The notes under the pieces were generated by a model, which was not told where the DNA came from, did no database searches, and saw nothing but the letters and a program-made list of their open reading frames with translations. Of a stretch of 64,000 nt of DNA, positions 10,890-24,389 are shown piece after piece. Origin of the DNA: Prosopocoilus inquinatus (Eukaryota > Arthropoda > Insecta > Coleoptera > Lucanidae); the NCBI GenBank assembly GCA_036172665.1, contig CM069870.1, positions 28,866,001 to 28,930,000 on the forward strand, in the 5' to 3' direction. Numbering within the stretch: the stretch's first letter is position 1; each line of letters starts with the position of its first letter. The translations under genes were made by a program, and so were the position numbers.

Positions 10890-11020
10890 GGCCCGGTTTC
10901 ACCATAACTCACCATCAACTTTAAACTCTGTTTTATTCCTATAGAAACAATTATCTTTGCAATTGTTACCATGGGAATAAAGCGAAGTTTAAAGTTAATC
11001 TGTGATGGTGACATCGGGCC
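10890..11020. mobile_element. PIF/Harbinger-like MITE with TTA target-site duplication
   Basis: A 131 bp foldback with ends GGCCCGGTTTCACCAT and ATGGTGACATCGGGCC, directly flanked by TTA on both sides (10887-10889 and 11021-11023). A three-base TWA duplication is characteristic of PIF/Harbinger elements. Related copies are at 57881-57994 and 58909-59020. It has no coding capacity. The minus frame running across it at 10583-11014 is chance. Confidence 0.7.
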
Positions 11021-11023
11021 TTA

Positions 11024-14000
11024 AAAAGAAATGTATGAAATGATCGTAAAACGTCAAATTATGTAAATGCATTGGACAAAGACTGACTTGAATATAAATT
11101 TCAATTAAACGGACTGCATGGTCTAGCATGTATTATAAAAAAAGCTATTGACTTTGAATGGTTGGCTTACGTTACAAAATGTGATCCTATTATTTTCATA
11201 TTAAATTTCTTGAATATCTTTTTCAAAGTGCAAATGGAGAGAACGTTTAAACTCAATTCCAATATGTTTATTAGTGTATTCGATATTTCATCGTGGAACA
11301 TAACATCTAAATCTTTACATTATCCGAAATTATCGTCAGTCGAAAACATCCTGCATACCGCGCTTGTTTATTACATCTTTTATTTCTTTGTTTAAGAAGT
11401 GCGTTTTAGTGGCAGATTAATTCATCTGCAAATAAATTTTATCATGTTTTCATTTCACAAAAATATAGTTCCCATTCGTAGTATTGCTGCTCTACACGTT
11501 TGTTGTAAACACACCACAGTCCAAAAATTAGCGGCTTAAAATTAGCATACCTAATGCAAACAAATATAGCTGGAACCAAGAAAAGTGTATAGTCTAACGT
11601 TAAAAAATATGTAGCATAAGTTACATATTTAACGCAGGTTCGGTACGTCTATATTTTCTTTAAAAAGAAGGATTCTTATACTTCTAAGAGCCATTTTACA
11701 TCTGTCAAGATTTGTACAAAATCTTGTACAAAGTGAGAGAGACAGACTACCACAAGTACCACGTTCATTGGTTGAATCGATGCTTTTTTGTCACTTTGCG
11801 CAAGAAATTGTAACAAATTTTGATAGATGTAAAACGGCTCTAAGTTCTAAGAAACTGCAAAGGAAGAAAAGAAACACGGCGAAAAGAACACATAAATACG
11901 CAATAGTTTTCGAAATAAATGAATTGAATTCGCAGAAATTTAGAATTAAACGTTACGTTTGTTAAGACTAATAAAAAGTATTACTCATATGTATATTCAC
12001 AAGTGATCCAAACAAATAATTTAATTTTATATTTAAATTAATATTACATTTAGATCCCGTTTTGCATGAGTGAAAACCATAAATGAACACGGCTTATGAT
12101 AAACCGACAAATCGGGATTTTTCGTCATGGTTTGGTTCAAAATAAATAATTAGAAAACGGATGCAAGTAAGTATTTCAGTACTTCAAGTAGGAGTTTCAA
12201 CAAATAAACATTCATAAATACCCCAAAATTTTATCGATTCACTCATTTTTGTATAGACTAAAAATATTGAAAAATTGTTATTTCAAATGTTACCTTTAGA
12301 ATTGACGACGTGAACGTAAGCCTTATATACACCGCCGCAAAAATGACATCGAAGGAAAAGTATGTGTGTCTAGTTTACATGTTCTTGTGATTCATGCAAA
12401 TTATTCGTTTAAATTTCAATATATAGATTTTTATGTTTACAAGATTTCAATTTACGTGACACACTCCTCCGTAGGATGGACATAAATTTCCGGCCCGAAC
12501 TTAGCAAAAGAAATATCAGTAAATCTTTTTATCTCGACTTTTAAATAAAATTAAATTGCATTGTCTCATCTCCGCACAAACATTTCTGAAAAATCTTCGA
12601 AGAAATGAATTCTCAATTTCGAAAATCTTGAATATGTTATTTATTTATTAAGCCACAGAATTCGGTATTCGGTTTTATATAAATTCTATAAGCAATCTAA
12701 TGCAGAAGAAATAGATTTTGGGGATAGACTGTCAATGTTTTTCATATGGGTATCATCAGAGATTTTCACACCATGCAGAATTGGTTAAAGTGTAACTAAA
12801 CTTTTTGAATAATGCATGCCTCAGGGAACACACTATAAAAAAATAAAGAAGAAATATGACTAGTCACACCCACTATGTTGGAGACAAGCCGGCGGACGTC
12901 GACCGGGACGCTTGCCAGACACAAACGCTAACCATACGAATCAAAGAAACACATAGCACACAGGGTAGAATTACGCTCTGACTTGATTTTGAAAGCTTCC
13001 ACCAGAATTTTGATTTTATTTATTTTAGAGACCGGACTTTTCTCGTAACAATTAAACAACATGTAACGCTCATCAAACAAATAATTAAATCGGTGCGAAT
13101 CAAAAGGTACTAAATCCAGGAAATCAAAATGTTGACATTCTCACCTAACCGCACAACGTAAGGTGGTAGTTCATTTCATCAGCAAACGACAGAAAATATT
13201 TTTAACAGACCACACTGCAGAGAAATGTAATTTTGTTTTTATGTTTGGGAGTTAATTTCTTTTAAGTTACACCGATTCAATTACAGATACAAGAAGTCTG
13301 TGCTGGAAACTCCTTCGACCTGCACCAATATATTCAAGGTTATGTTTCTAGGAAGTTCAAGAATCGGTTTATCTTCGTAAGGTCGCACGTTGTACAATCG
13401 GATTATCTCTGATCTTAAATTTTTATAAGATTCTGGAATCGCCTCCGATCTAGACCGAAAATTGTTTGAGCAGGTTTCAAAATCGGTTTAGCCTTATAAA
13501 GTTATTAAGGTTCGTTAAAGAGGTTCTACAAACTGCATATCGCTGATCTTAATCTACAACATCACAGATTGGGTTAAATTTTACACGGCTGCAAATGTTT
13601 TGATTGGCCAAAGTTGAAGAAAAATTTTGACATTATTCCAGCTGTTATACTTTTAACCGAAGAAAAGCATTTGCATAGTAGATTTAAAATTATTTGCAGA
13701 GTTGTTTCTAGTAAAAAAAAGTTCTTCAAAGAAACCTAGTGAGCTGGTTAAAAACAATGGGGTATGTTTTTATAACACGTGAATTTCAGAATCGTTGAAA
13801 ATAGCCAACACCTTTTATATTTTACCATACGTATAATGTAAATGATTGCAATTCTGGAAGTAAGTGAATAGATCGTGGTAGTCTAGAGTGGGTTATTAAG
13901 TTTATATAAGCAGATAGTCTTTTATTATGAGTATTTTTTTAATTAAAAAAAAAAAATTGTAATCGTAAGATGGCGAAAAGTCGTAGGTTCGAATTGCGTT

Positions 14001-14202
14001 CGAGAGTGTTCATTGTACACTTCCATACTTAGATTTAACACCGCTCAATACTGCCTAACAAAAAAAAATTATAGCTCAATACTTAAGGCTGTTTGGCCAC
14101 TTCAATTTCAAGTGGGCGTTACATTGCTTCTCGTATAAATTTAGTAGAAACATATATTGAATAATTTCTAGATTTTGGGTACATTTTTACACGCAAAGGA
14201 AA
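11024..14202. other. AT-rich stretch with no gene
   Basis: No exon or transposase was recognised. A locally GC-richer patch lies at 12880-12970. A phrase around gagaccggactttt at 13024-13070 recurs, with changes, at 16345-16400 followed by catgtaac/catatgtaac, so both are pieces of one old repeat. A tRNA box-B-like ggttcgaattgcg at 13986-13998 lies after an A-run but lacks a box A partner. Confidence 0.4.
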
Positions 14203-14206
14203 ATAT

Positions 14207-14547
14207 TGTGGCGCGCCACTCAGCCCACTACGTCACACTGAAGGCGTCAAGAAGTCGGTTCGTTATTGTGCGTCATCGACACGCCGCGCCGTCCGTACCG
14301 AACAAACTCGACTTCTCCAGCATCTTCGAAGATGGAACAAACGAGAAGGCAGCGTAGAACATAAAATCGGCCGGGGTTGACTCAGGAGCCAGTCGAGTTC
14401 TAATTAGCGATCGTCGAAGTTAGATTTAGTGTATAAAATAAATTGTTGCAAATAAATTAGATGGTAATTATCATTAAATTACGGTTAAGTTTGCTACCAA
14501 GTGTTTTATTTGATTAAATAAATTAATTTAAACCCTGAAACGTAACC
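14207..14547 (+). mobile_element. Candidate solo LTR (gypsy-like)
   Basis: A GC-rich start, TGTGGCGCGCCACTCAGCCC, is followed by an AT-rich part with tataaaataaattg and a second aataaatt, then a pyrimidine-purine end before aacc. Such a U3-R-U5 gradient with polyadenylation signals is typical of insect LTRs. A four-base ATAT lies immediately on each side (14203-14206 and 14548-14551), compatible with a short target-site duplication but weak in AT-rich DNA. No primer-binding site, gag or pol is adjacent. The 60-codon frame inside the GC-rich part is not recognised. Confidence 0.35.
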
Positions 14548-14551
14548 ATAT

Positions 14552-17500
14552 AGAAAACAAAATATTTTCGGTGGTATGCGACGACTTCAGAGGAGATCGG
14601 GTATTTGCGATGCGCTTACTTTCCTTTCTCCACACTCCAGAACTTTCAGTGCATTGAATGAAGTAAATACAAAGCGCTAGATGGAAGGCGGAGACTAACG
14701 TGTACCACATATCACATTTGGTTTCAGCGATTTTATTCGAAAAATCTGGAATTTGTTTTCCATTTCCGGACCTAATTTCTAACACTTACAAGGAAAACTG
14801 AACGGATACTACAAAATTTCAGGTAAAGGCTTGCATTCTCGAATTTCTTGAATTTTAATTTTTTTAATGTCCTTTTGGCAATTCTTAAAAAAAAACAGGC
14901 CTTTACCTTCTCCTAATAGGATTTAATTAAAAAAATTTCGCGAAAATTTGGTGAGATTTTGATGAAAAATGAACCTAGGAAATGGGGAAAACGATTTTGT
15001 GACTGAGCAAACAGCCTTAATCAATACTTATCTCCGAATTCATTGATAATATAAACTTTTTGACTAACCACTGTAGAATCCACGAAGTATTGACTTTTCC
15101 TCCCGGGACTCCGGTACAAGAAAACACGGGTGACTGACTAGTGAAAGGTGAATTTCATAGAAGTGTTATTAGATAAGAGTTGTACCTAATGTTTCTTATA
15201 TTTTGTCATATGAAGCGAGTCTTTTAATTAAATTGTCTTGAAATTACACGACGACTATTAATTTCGGACTCCAAATTAATATTAACATAAATGGCAACGA
15301 TTGAACTCATATGTTCTTAATATAAATGTAGTAGTTTTCGAGAAAAATGCAGTGGCAGATTTTCACTAAGCCGTTTGTGAACTGCTGGCATAGCTAAAAG
15401 TGGAACTCGGGCGTCTCTTCAATTACGACTCGCAGCCGAAGTAGGTCAGGGTCAGTGCCTTACTGGATCTTAAGGAGGAACGACGTAAACAGCGCCGCTC
15501 CGATCAGCTAGTCCTTCAAAACGTTTACAATTTAAATTAACTTCACTGCAAGTAATTACAAATTTAAGTATATTTAATTAAAATCTAGTGCAATTCAAGA
15601 AGCTGCGGTTCGTAATTGCCGAACAAATTAAAAGCGGGGTACAAACAAAATGTAATTTTTCATTCCATATTATTTTTAAAAGACTTCTAAAAAATTTACA
15701 TTTACTTTGTTTCCAAGGACCATAAGTAGTAATACTTTCATAGCTAGCAGCGAGATTGCAGCAAAAGTTTATTTACGTAAAAGGATGAAGGAAGAACATT
15801 TTTAACGCGCTTGCCTTGATATCAGTGTTCATACCGAGAGGAAGGCGAAGTTGACCTTCCTATCTTTCTCGCACATTTCAGGGGTTCCAAACAAGTGGTC
15901 CATCCGAAACTTTTTGGCTATGATATGTTAACCAGCAGAAGTAACAATTCGTGCACTTACACTGAGGTTTTTTTATTTGCATACAGTAAAAGAACACCTG
16001 TATATTAGTTTAAAAAAGTGAAGCTTTACTACAGGTTTAAAAAACGAAACTCGGTGTACTGTCTTGCCACATCTCACGCGAAAATTAATTTTATTGGGTT
16101 TAATAGAAGTGACGTGGCTTTAATCACTGTCACTTTAATAACTATTCTAACTAATAGTTACTGAGAATAAAAACATTGTGTAGTTACTACGTTGTTATAC
16201 CGCAAAGGTTATTATTTTATAAAGTTAAATGATTTTCAATGTTCGTTTTTTGATTGCATGAAATGCGGAAAAATATAAAAACGCTCAAACACAAAATTGG
16301 TAAATAAATTACGTCTGTATACTTTCATTTATTTTATTTCGAAAATACTAAAGACCGGACTTTTTTTCTAAATAAGAATTTCTAGCCATATGTAACTTGA
16401 TTTTACATTTTTGCCGCTGGTAGGTCTATACACATGTGCATTTGTTTTTGAATAAACTATTAAAATAATGTCAATTTTTCAAACCAGTAGTCCAGTATTT
16501 ATTTTAAAAAAATCACAGACGACAGGATTGTTGCAGCAGTAATATTTTCAAAAAACAAAATTAGGAATTAATTTTTTTCTACTAGTGTGTGCAGTTACGG
16601 ACAGAAAATATCGGATACCACTATAATTCCACTAACATAATACAATCCCACATATTTATACAAGTTCTTGTCATTTTCATTATCATTTTGATTCAAATTT
16701 TAAAATTTACTTTTTTCAGGTATTCATTTCAATGAATCCCAATTAAAGAAAAGAGTGCTGTATTTATGTTCTAGAAGTGATAAAAAAATAGATTACCAAT
16801 GAATACTATTGGTTATAATTTCTAGATTTTGTTATGTAATTGGCTAATAATAATAGATCTCTCTTTCTGTTATATACGACAGAGTATAAATTATAACACG
16901 CGCTTTGGTATTCTATTTTTCTCACTCTTATATGCACTTATTCACTTATTGTAACTTTAATAAAAGTGAGATACCTGTTTGAACTATGTAGTTTCCACTG
17001 TACAACTTATTCAGGACTGAGTATAGTACAGTAGGTAATGATAATAGTGAAAATACATACAAAAGCATAGATAGAACAGTAAACGTTTCTGACTTTATAA
17101 ATTTTAATTGCAAAGTAAATTTAGTCATAATTGTATAAAACAATAGCTCAAGAAATTCACAAAACAAAATAATTGATATCAAAAAACTTAAACAACAAAC
17201 CTAATGCCTAAAAAAAATTCTTAAACGGAAAATATGTTTAATTTAATAATGACAATTAAATTACACTTATTTTGATGAATATACATACTATTTATGTGAA
17301 AAATAAAGATCCTTCGTAAGAACACGTTGGTTGTGTCCAGAGAATGTTATTCAATTCTTTAATTTATGTTGTTTATAATAAAAAATTTACCGTTATGCCG
17401 AACATTACAATCGTATAATTTTATATGTAGCTATATCTTTAGCGTACGCCAAGATTCTCGTAGAAATTAAACAGAACTCTGACACAAAATGGTAGTACGT

Positions 17501-17738
17501 CAGAAACTGAATTTCAATGTTATAAGAATACCGTAATTATTTTATCACCTTCAAATTGTACTCGGAAATGATATTTTAAACGAAACTCAGCTGACAAACT
17601 AATGGACGCCGAGTGGTTTATTTTATATGCATAATAATAAACGGTCGTAAAAGTAACAAAGTATTACATTGAAATATTTTGTAAAGACAGAAAAGATCGG
17701 TAATAAATCTATGCCGTGAGAATTTAAGCTACGTTCAG
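14552..17738. other. AT-rich stretch with no gene
   Basis: Contains GC-richer patches at 15395-15510 and 15805-15900 that read as repeat remnants, the second piece of the 13.0 kb repeat at 16345-16400, and a Tc1-like end phrase near 16590. No supported coding sequence. Confidence 0.4.
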
Positions 17739-17855
17739 ATGCACCCGGATACGCAAAATAGTATTTATTGGGGATCGATTTCTGATTGGTTTTTTCAAGG
17801 AAACCAACCAATCGAAACAAATTCGCAATAAATATTTTGCGTATCCGGAATGCAT
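17739..17855. mobile_element. 117 bp foldback MITE
   Basis: Inverted arms begin CCGGATACGCAAAATA at 17745 and end TATTTTGCGTATCCGG at about 17848. Inner complementary blocks are TGATTGGTTT and AAACCAACCAATC. The flanks atgca and tgcat continue the symmetry. The overlapping minus frames (17623-17931) are chance reading of the arms. Confidence 0.75.
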
Positions 17856-18207
17856 AAGTTGTACAGTACCTAAATCCGCAGCAATAAGTAATGTCCGTGC
17901 AATGCAGCCCACGTTCGATTTTCATTTTCAAAATCTCACGAACTTGTTAACACCGACACTTAAAATTGGTCAATAGCGGTCATGAAATAAACTCAAGAAG
18001 ATATTAACAGAAACTTTTTCAGAACTGCTGAAAAATTTTGACAATCACAAAATGATTCGTACAAAATAGATCAAAATAATGTTTGATGTCAAAGTGTAAA
18101 CTCCTATTATAAAACTGGCATCCATAGTAATAAATAAACCCCTAGTATTCCTGGCCTATGTTCTACACAAGGTGCTTTCCTTTTGCCACAAATCTCATCT
18201 CAGATCA
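17856..18207. other. No gene seen
   Basis: AT-rich spacer between two foldback elements. Confidence 0.5.
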
Positions 18208-18344
18208 GTCACGTTATTTCCGTTATCACGAACAAGTAAACTTGAATGTACATTTCGACCTGGCAACTAAAGGGAGTGCTCGAGTGACAAGGTGGGAGGT
18301 CGAAATTTCAGTTCAAACTTCTTATTCATGCCAACGGAAGTGAC
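18208..18344. mobile_element. 137 bp foldback MITE
   Basis: The arms are imperfect inverted copies of about 55 bp. Left GTCAC...TTTCCGTT...AACTTGAATG...ATTTCGACCT pairs with right AGGTCGAAAT...CAGTTCAAACTT...AACGGAAGTGAC. The plus frame at 18158-18343 covers it and is not a gene. Confidence 0.65.
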
Positions 18345-20934
18345 ATCTTTTAAATTTCTTTCAGTGGCTTCCCAAAAACTGAAATGGTTTTTTTATAAAT
18401 GACTATCATCACTTCATTTTATAAACAGTGATGTCTTGATGATAGAGAGATTTAGCAACATTCAGAAATAAATACGGTAACGCTAAACGACAGATGATCA
18501 GCTTGTGCGCTATTCAAATGTGTTTAGCGTTTGCTTTACCGTTTCATAAATTTAGGAATATTTGTACATTTTATGTTAGATACCACGATGAAACGCAGTT
18601 GGTAGCGCTCTGTGTTTGTCCACACCGTGACAACAATCCAAGACTTAAGTCAAAAACGTTTAAAGAAATGAATAGTATAAGTAAGAGTAACACCTATACG
18701 TTAACCTTATAAGACCGAATAAGAAATACCAATATGTCAAGAAACTCAATCACAGAAAAATAAGTGAGGTTAAGTAAAATAAAACGGTAAGCGGTGTGGC
18801 TAAAGGTCTAAATTCCTATTCCGCGTTATTTTGTAAACTATATTAAATCGGATGATTTTGACGTTTACCGTAATTTTTACCGGAAAGTTACTAAAACTCC
18901 CTAATATCGAGCTATGTTCCGATATTTTGGAATAATTTTAAGAAAAATGAAAAACGGGATAACGCACTGATACAGGAATGAAAAAGAAACTGTGGACATT
19001 TGTATTAGATTAAAATTAATACATATATTAAAAAAATGTAACAGTAGAGTTTTGAAAAATTTTAAATTTGTTTTACAATTTTTTTACCGTTTGTCCAGAA
19101 ATCAATAAGACGTAGGAATTTAAACGTGGGGAAACATACATAAGACACAATCGGAAAGACCATAAAATTTAAAATATTTTATTATCAAAAACATAATTAA
19201 ATTTATAATAATAATAAATTTTTGTTTCTCTATGTTAAATCGGTATGTACCGTTGCCAAATGCACCTACGTTACGTATAACATAACGGTACGTAATAATT
19301 TAAAAATCTTTGAGTATTATCCAAAAGCAACAACGTTGACAGCAAATTAATATAATAAGAATGATAATATAATTATGAAAGTTCAATGAAGTTAACCAAT
19401 TTAATAACATTGAAAATTAGATTGTGAATTGAAAATGAAAGTGAATAATAGAAAGAAGGCATCGCTTTGTCTAATCGTAAAATAGTAGTTAACTGGCAAA
19501 CAGAAATAAATAAAAGCGAAGAAGTAAATAAAGCTAAAAAGTAAATAAACTGAATGCGTAACCAAATAGAGAGGAGACAATTAACTGTTGTTTAAAATGT
19601 TCTATCTACGTTATCACCGTTTAATTTCAGAGTCGATTATATTATTTAAAAGTACTAACCGTTACGTTCTTATCATAAATATACAATATGCAGATGTTAC
19701 ATTATAATACTGTAATTTACTACAAACAAATGCATATTATTAAATCCATTATAATTTGATTTAGTTAACTCAGTCCCAATTGTCAGTTTATATTTTAAGT
19801 GTTTTAAACCCATAACAACAATCAACGACTTCAACAATTGACCTTAAGGTTTAAGCTTTGACGTAATGTGTAACGTAGCTGCCTATATCGTAAGGTGAAA
19901 TCATCGACAACAGCACGATGTATGTACACAACATGAAATGATACAACTAAGCATAGGATTAGAATAAGTACACGCCATCGTTTCAGTAGCGCCGTAAAAA
20001 TGCACCGAACAGGCACACCGTGTAATGGGACGGTGAAAATAATTTACGGCGTTCTTACACTCTGATGCAATGTCGCCATATACTCCGGAGATCAAAGTAC
20101 AACTGGTGAACTAATTACTCTAAAATCTTTACACATTGAAACAAAAAGAGTTGATTGTATAACTGTAATTTTTCATTGCGGCAATATTGCTCTGTTTTTT
20201 GTTATACTGAGTAACACCGTTGCTGTAGCGGCGTTAATTGTCTCCGCCGTCTTCGAGAATTTGAACCGTGCAAAATATATTTCCCCGATATATAGATACA
20301 ACATAGGGAAATTACAAGACAAAAATCGGACAGTACACTTGAAATTATATTTCACGACCGTCCGAGATTTAAAACTTAATGAATTGTAAAGAGTTTCAAA
20401 AATTGTGCTATAAGTGGGATTTTTTATCGATTGTTAAACGAAGAGGGATGGTATACTGAAGAGCAGGTAGTTTTGTCTTTCATTAAACGGGTTACACATC
20501 AAAGATTTAGTCTTAGAAATAAAAAATAAAAATAAAACCACTAACCCATGACGATCTTCAAAGTTTCGGAACGGATTGAAACAATCATTCTGAACCAAAT
20601 GAAGTAATTGAGAAATATAAACAAATTTCGTGTGTTCTTATTCATATTATATTAGCGGATACTTTAATCCCACTAGTAATTCCTAATGTAATGTGTATAA
20701 AGCAGCAATTTCCAAACGTTATATTACTATGCCTCCTTTAAAAAAATACTCTTGGCGTCTTCACCTTTTCCTTTATTTCATAAAATAATACAGAAGTTTA
20801 TTTATAAGAGAACATGTTTTGTTATGAAAATTACATGTCTGTTAATTTCTAGCGCCTTCTCTTGCATCTGTACACACCTCTCAGTGATTCACAATAAGTT
20901 ATGATTTTTTTTATTGTTGAAATAGGAGGCTATA

Positions 20935-20965
<31 letters not shown>

Positions 20966-21257
20966 TCATATATATATATACATACATGTTTTAATTCTAA
21001 AACAACTTATTCTTATAACATTTTCCTGTACATTGTAAATTAAGGGCACTTTACTCTTAAGAGGTCTTCATTTCCGGTGTCCACGCTGTATACCGTTCAA
21101 GACAAATTTGATTTGGCATTTCCTAATTTGACCTTACGGGTTGCAGAAGCGTTCTGCAATTTTCATAAAAATCGATAATAAAAAAAAATCCCTCTTGCAG
21201 CACACTTTTTAAAAGACATTGTAGATTAACAAATTACAGACAACGTTACGTGATAAC
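18345..21257. other. AT-rich stretch with a TA microsatellite, no gene
   Basis: Contains a TA dinucleotide microsatellite at about 20939-20981. A phrase at 20250-20290 (agaatttgaaccgtgcaaaa) recurs at 51548-51585 (agaatttgaaccgcgcaaag). A patch at 19850-20100 gives two overlapping minus frames with no recognisable domain. Confidence 0.4.
20939..20981. repeat. TA dinucleotide microsatellite
   Basis: Two runs of alternating TA, 20941-20965 and 20970-20981, interrupted by a single ttca. Confidence 0.95.
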
Positions 21258-22560
21258 TAGTCTGTGGAAGTTGCTTAAAAAATTCAAATTTAGGCGCCTC
21301 AAAAAGGCTCATGTATGTATATGCGGAATAGGTAGAAATGACTTATAAACAATATCCAAAATATCCTAATTGATTACAAGAAACTCAACTAAATTAGAAA
21401 TATTTTTTATCTTCTTCAAAATTTGCGTATTTTATTATTTTTATTATTTATTCTGAATAGCCTTTTCGGATAGTTCACACTGAAATAACTTTTCTAGAAA
21501 CTTTTAAAAAAATTGGTTTTCAAGTTTTCTCCGACGTTTATTTGCTGCTGCAAATACTTTACACAAGTCTGCATAACACTGATTTTGTTTTGTAGAAACA
21601 AGCTGCGTAAGGAATGTCTGATGACCTGATAATAGCTTTCTTTTAATATTAGAATGATGCAATACTGTCTTTTAGTACTGCTACACATGATGTTTTTATC
21701 ATTCGCTACTTTTTAATTAAGACATGTAATACCATCAAAGGTAAAAAAAAATTTAATTCACCTCTTTATTGTACGCTTGACAAAAATTACTTTACCGTCA
21801 GTTGCAAAACGATGAATTTTTAATTCGTTCTCGAAATAAAGTACATACTTATTTGCTCGTTCTTGTTCTTTTGGCATTTTTATAAAAATTCGTAGTTATC
21901 TGGTTACAATCGTTTAAACAATTAAATAACAAAGATAAATTTCCTGCAAGTGGGAAAATTTGCAAATCGGAGGTGAAAGAGAGAGCTTTTATTTATTTTT
22001 ATTAAAACCGACTCACTAAATAACAATCAAATGAACCTCACACAGTTTGACTTATATCAATAAAACATTTATAGAAACAAAGGTACCGATGTCCGATAGT
22101 GTTTTTATCATTTTGAATAAAAAACTCATAATTCTTGTCTTCAAGGGATATCAACAGCATGTGCACAGTAGCAGTCATCCTAATCGAGACATTTGAAAGC
22201 TAACTGCGCCCTTATTGACGCTGCTAGTACGCTTTCAAAAATCGCGACTGCAACATTCTAAAAAATTGTCTCAGACATCATTTTTTATACAATAATAATG
22301 GTTTTTAATTTTAATTCTAATTTATGCAAATTTAAAATTTATTGTCAGCATTTTTAGAAAAAAGGTACATTACATGCATTTTTATCTGAAACAGACACAT
22401 GTGCATAAATAGGCAAAATACCATCATCAGTTTCAACTGTAAAAGTGGATTGCACAACTAAAATTTGATTTTAAGACTATAGAAAATGACAGTCATAATG
22501 AAAACAAACTAAATAAATATAAATAGAAGAGTCCAGAGGAATTTAACGTCTAGGCAGAAA
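21258..22560 (-). mobile_element. Decayed hAT-like element with CGGBP1-like protein, copy 1
   Basis: Collinear with the copy at 30889-32075. It starts with the degraded end tagtctgtggaagttgc (compare tagactgcggaagtttag) and shares the transposase-like remnant and the aggcaaaaata-rich left side. The far end is not clear. Non-coding decay is extensive. Confidence 0.6.
21535..21877 (-). pseudogene. CGGBP1-like DNA-binding/hAT transposase N-terminus, broken
   Basis: From ATG 21877 on the minus strand there are 39 codons beginning MPKEQERANKYV and containing FATDGKVIFVK, then stop TGA at 21758-21760. After a frame change the text resumes with YADLCKVFAAANKRRRKLEN near 21600-21530. In CGGBP1-like proteins an MPK start, an F(S/A)TDGKVLFC zinc-ribbon-like block and a DLC(K/E)AFV.ANIP..KLENP block occur in this order, and hAT-derived families carry them. 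The cysteines expected after VIFVK are missing, and at least one stop and one frameshift make it dead. The length is about 100 codons against roughly 160 for the family. Confidence 0.6.
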
Positions 22561-23169
22561 TGCCATTCGTTGTCTCATCTAATTGTAAGTAATATATCTC
22601 TTTCTATGTTCATCTGCCTTTCATCTACAGATTGACTATAAGAAACTAGGTAAGCGATGCGGTTCTCGTATATGTTCGGACGGATTGGGTAAAAAGCGGA
22701 AGGAAAAAAAAACTTACCCGCAACGCATATTATTCATTTTGAGGAAGGAAAATAAACTATATCTCATTATAATTTTTCTTTATCGAAATTGTTCAGTATG
22801 CGTAGGCTTTGTTTCTTCCTTCCGCTGTTCCGTTCCGAAAGCACACGTTCAATCTGTATACTAAAAAGTCACAAAAGTCATCTTTATAGATTTTTTTAAT
22901 GGAATAACCACATTTTATTCATTTCATTTGAATGCTCATGATTTACTCTTTCTGAGAATATACTACTTCTAATATTTAAATTTTAAAAAAAGACCAAAAT
23001 AGGAACTTAATCTTAATCACTCAAGAAGCCATGAAATACGTTATGTTTTTTACTGCATATGTAATGACATTAGAGATGTGAGCATGCTGACAACAGTTAA
23101 GAGTATCATTTTAAACTGCAGTAAACGAAAAACTGAAGAAAAACAAGGAAGCTTGTTGCTATATTACCT
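22561..23169. other. No gene seen, imperfect inverted repeat
   Basis: A loose inverted repeat pairs gcggaaggaa at 22697-22706 with ttccttccgc at about 22815-22824 and outer acgcata/tatgcgt, possibly an old foldback. Confidence 0.4.
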
Positions 23170-23608
23170 CTAGAAAGTATCCGGAAAAAAGCAAACAACT
23201 CTGCAACTTCCAGTTTCTGAATTTACGAATGAAACAATTCAAATAGAGAAAGAAGACAGTTTCAGTTACTTGTTTATATATACTGAAGTTCGGGAAATTT
23301 GAAATCAAATCACAACAGCCTGATTACAACTGGTACTTCATCTGTGCACAAAATGGAGTAATAATAATAATTATGAACTCCTCTGTTGAAAAAAATGCTT
23401 CATATTTTTTCCTTTTTTTTTTAAATTTGCCATACCTGCTCAAATCTCCTTGTTTATTTAAAATTGTTAGAATTCAATGCCTCTTGTCGCTTTTTTATTT
23501 TACTTTTAGAAACATAATTTTGACAAAAATATTACCCTCCTCAGCTGCTGGGAAAGCCATATATTGGAAAAAATTCAAAAAGTTTTAAAATTTCCGCATA
23601 CTTTCTAG
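23170..23608. mobile_element. Short TIR element of unknown family
   Basis: The left end CTAGAAAGTATCCGGAAA (23170-23187) and right end TTTCCGCATACTTTCTAG (23591-23608) are inverted copies with one mismatch. Weaker symmetry extends outward (atatta/tatatt). The 71-codon plus frame inside (23373-23588) is not recognised. It could be a deletion derivative of a DNA transposon. Confidence 0.55.
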
Positions 23609-24380
23609 ACGGTCTATATTAAGAAAGTAAAAAATTGTAGATCCTCTTGAAAATAGAGAAGAATTAGACGCGGTGACCTTATTCCTCCTTTAACTGCCCT
23701 GTATCCTGACTACAAAAATCCGTGTTTACCTCATAATCAAATTTGGGCTACTTTATCTTTTATTTAGCAACTTATGACTATGATTTCATGATTCTATACA
23801 CATTAGTGTTAAACATCAAAGATAAAATTTACAGTTTAGTATTAATAAGTTATATACTTCAGTGTTAATAAATATAAAATGCAACGTCCTTGTCGTGTAG
23901 ATAGATATATGAATACACACACTAGACACTAGTTCGAATTTCTACAACTTTCCTGTCATATTTAAATAGACATAAAACAGATCAAGTACGTTGCTCATTA
24001 ATTGTTTACACATTATTCAAACGTAACACTTTTATTTGGTTCTTCTGCAAATTTATACTAAGGTGGATTTTACGGTATGTTTAATGAATAGTAAAAATTA
24101 AAAAGAAAATAAATGATGACAGTCTATATTGGAAGAAACCTAAAACGAAAAAAAAACAAGTCAAACCAAAGTGTTTAAAATTATCGAATTAAATGAATGC
24201 AAGTCTTTTGAAACGACAGATCAATTGAAAACATTGAAACACACTGCGTGTATTTGTGTTTTCGAGTCAGTTGATATTTCTTGTATCATGAATTAGAATG
24301 TACTCAAAATATCAAAAATACTAAAAAGAAATTTTTCTGTACATACGAATAACTTGAAATTTATATTTTTTTCTCATTGT
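23609..24380. other. No gene seen
   Basis: AT-rich sequence without recognisable elements. Confidence 0.45.
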
Positions 24381-24389
24381 AAAGACAAA

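Noticed and set aside
10583..11014. 143-codon minus frame
   Set aside because: Reads through the inverted arms of two foldback MITEs.
12735..12775. Possible hammerhead on the minus strand (CTGATGA followed nine bases later by GAAAAAC)
   Set aside because: The intervening nine bases cannot form stem II and no stem I partner exists.
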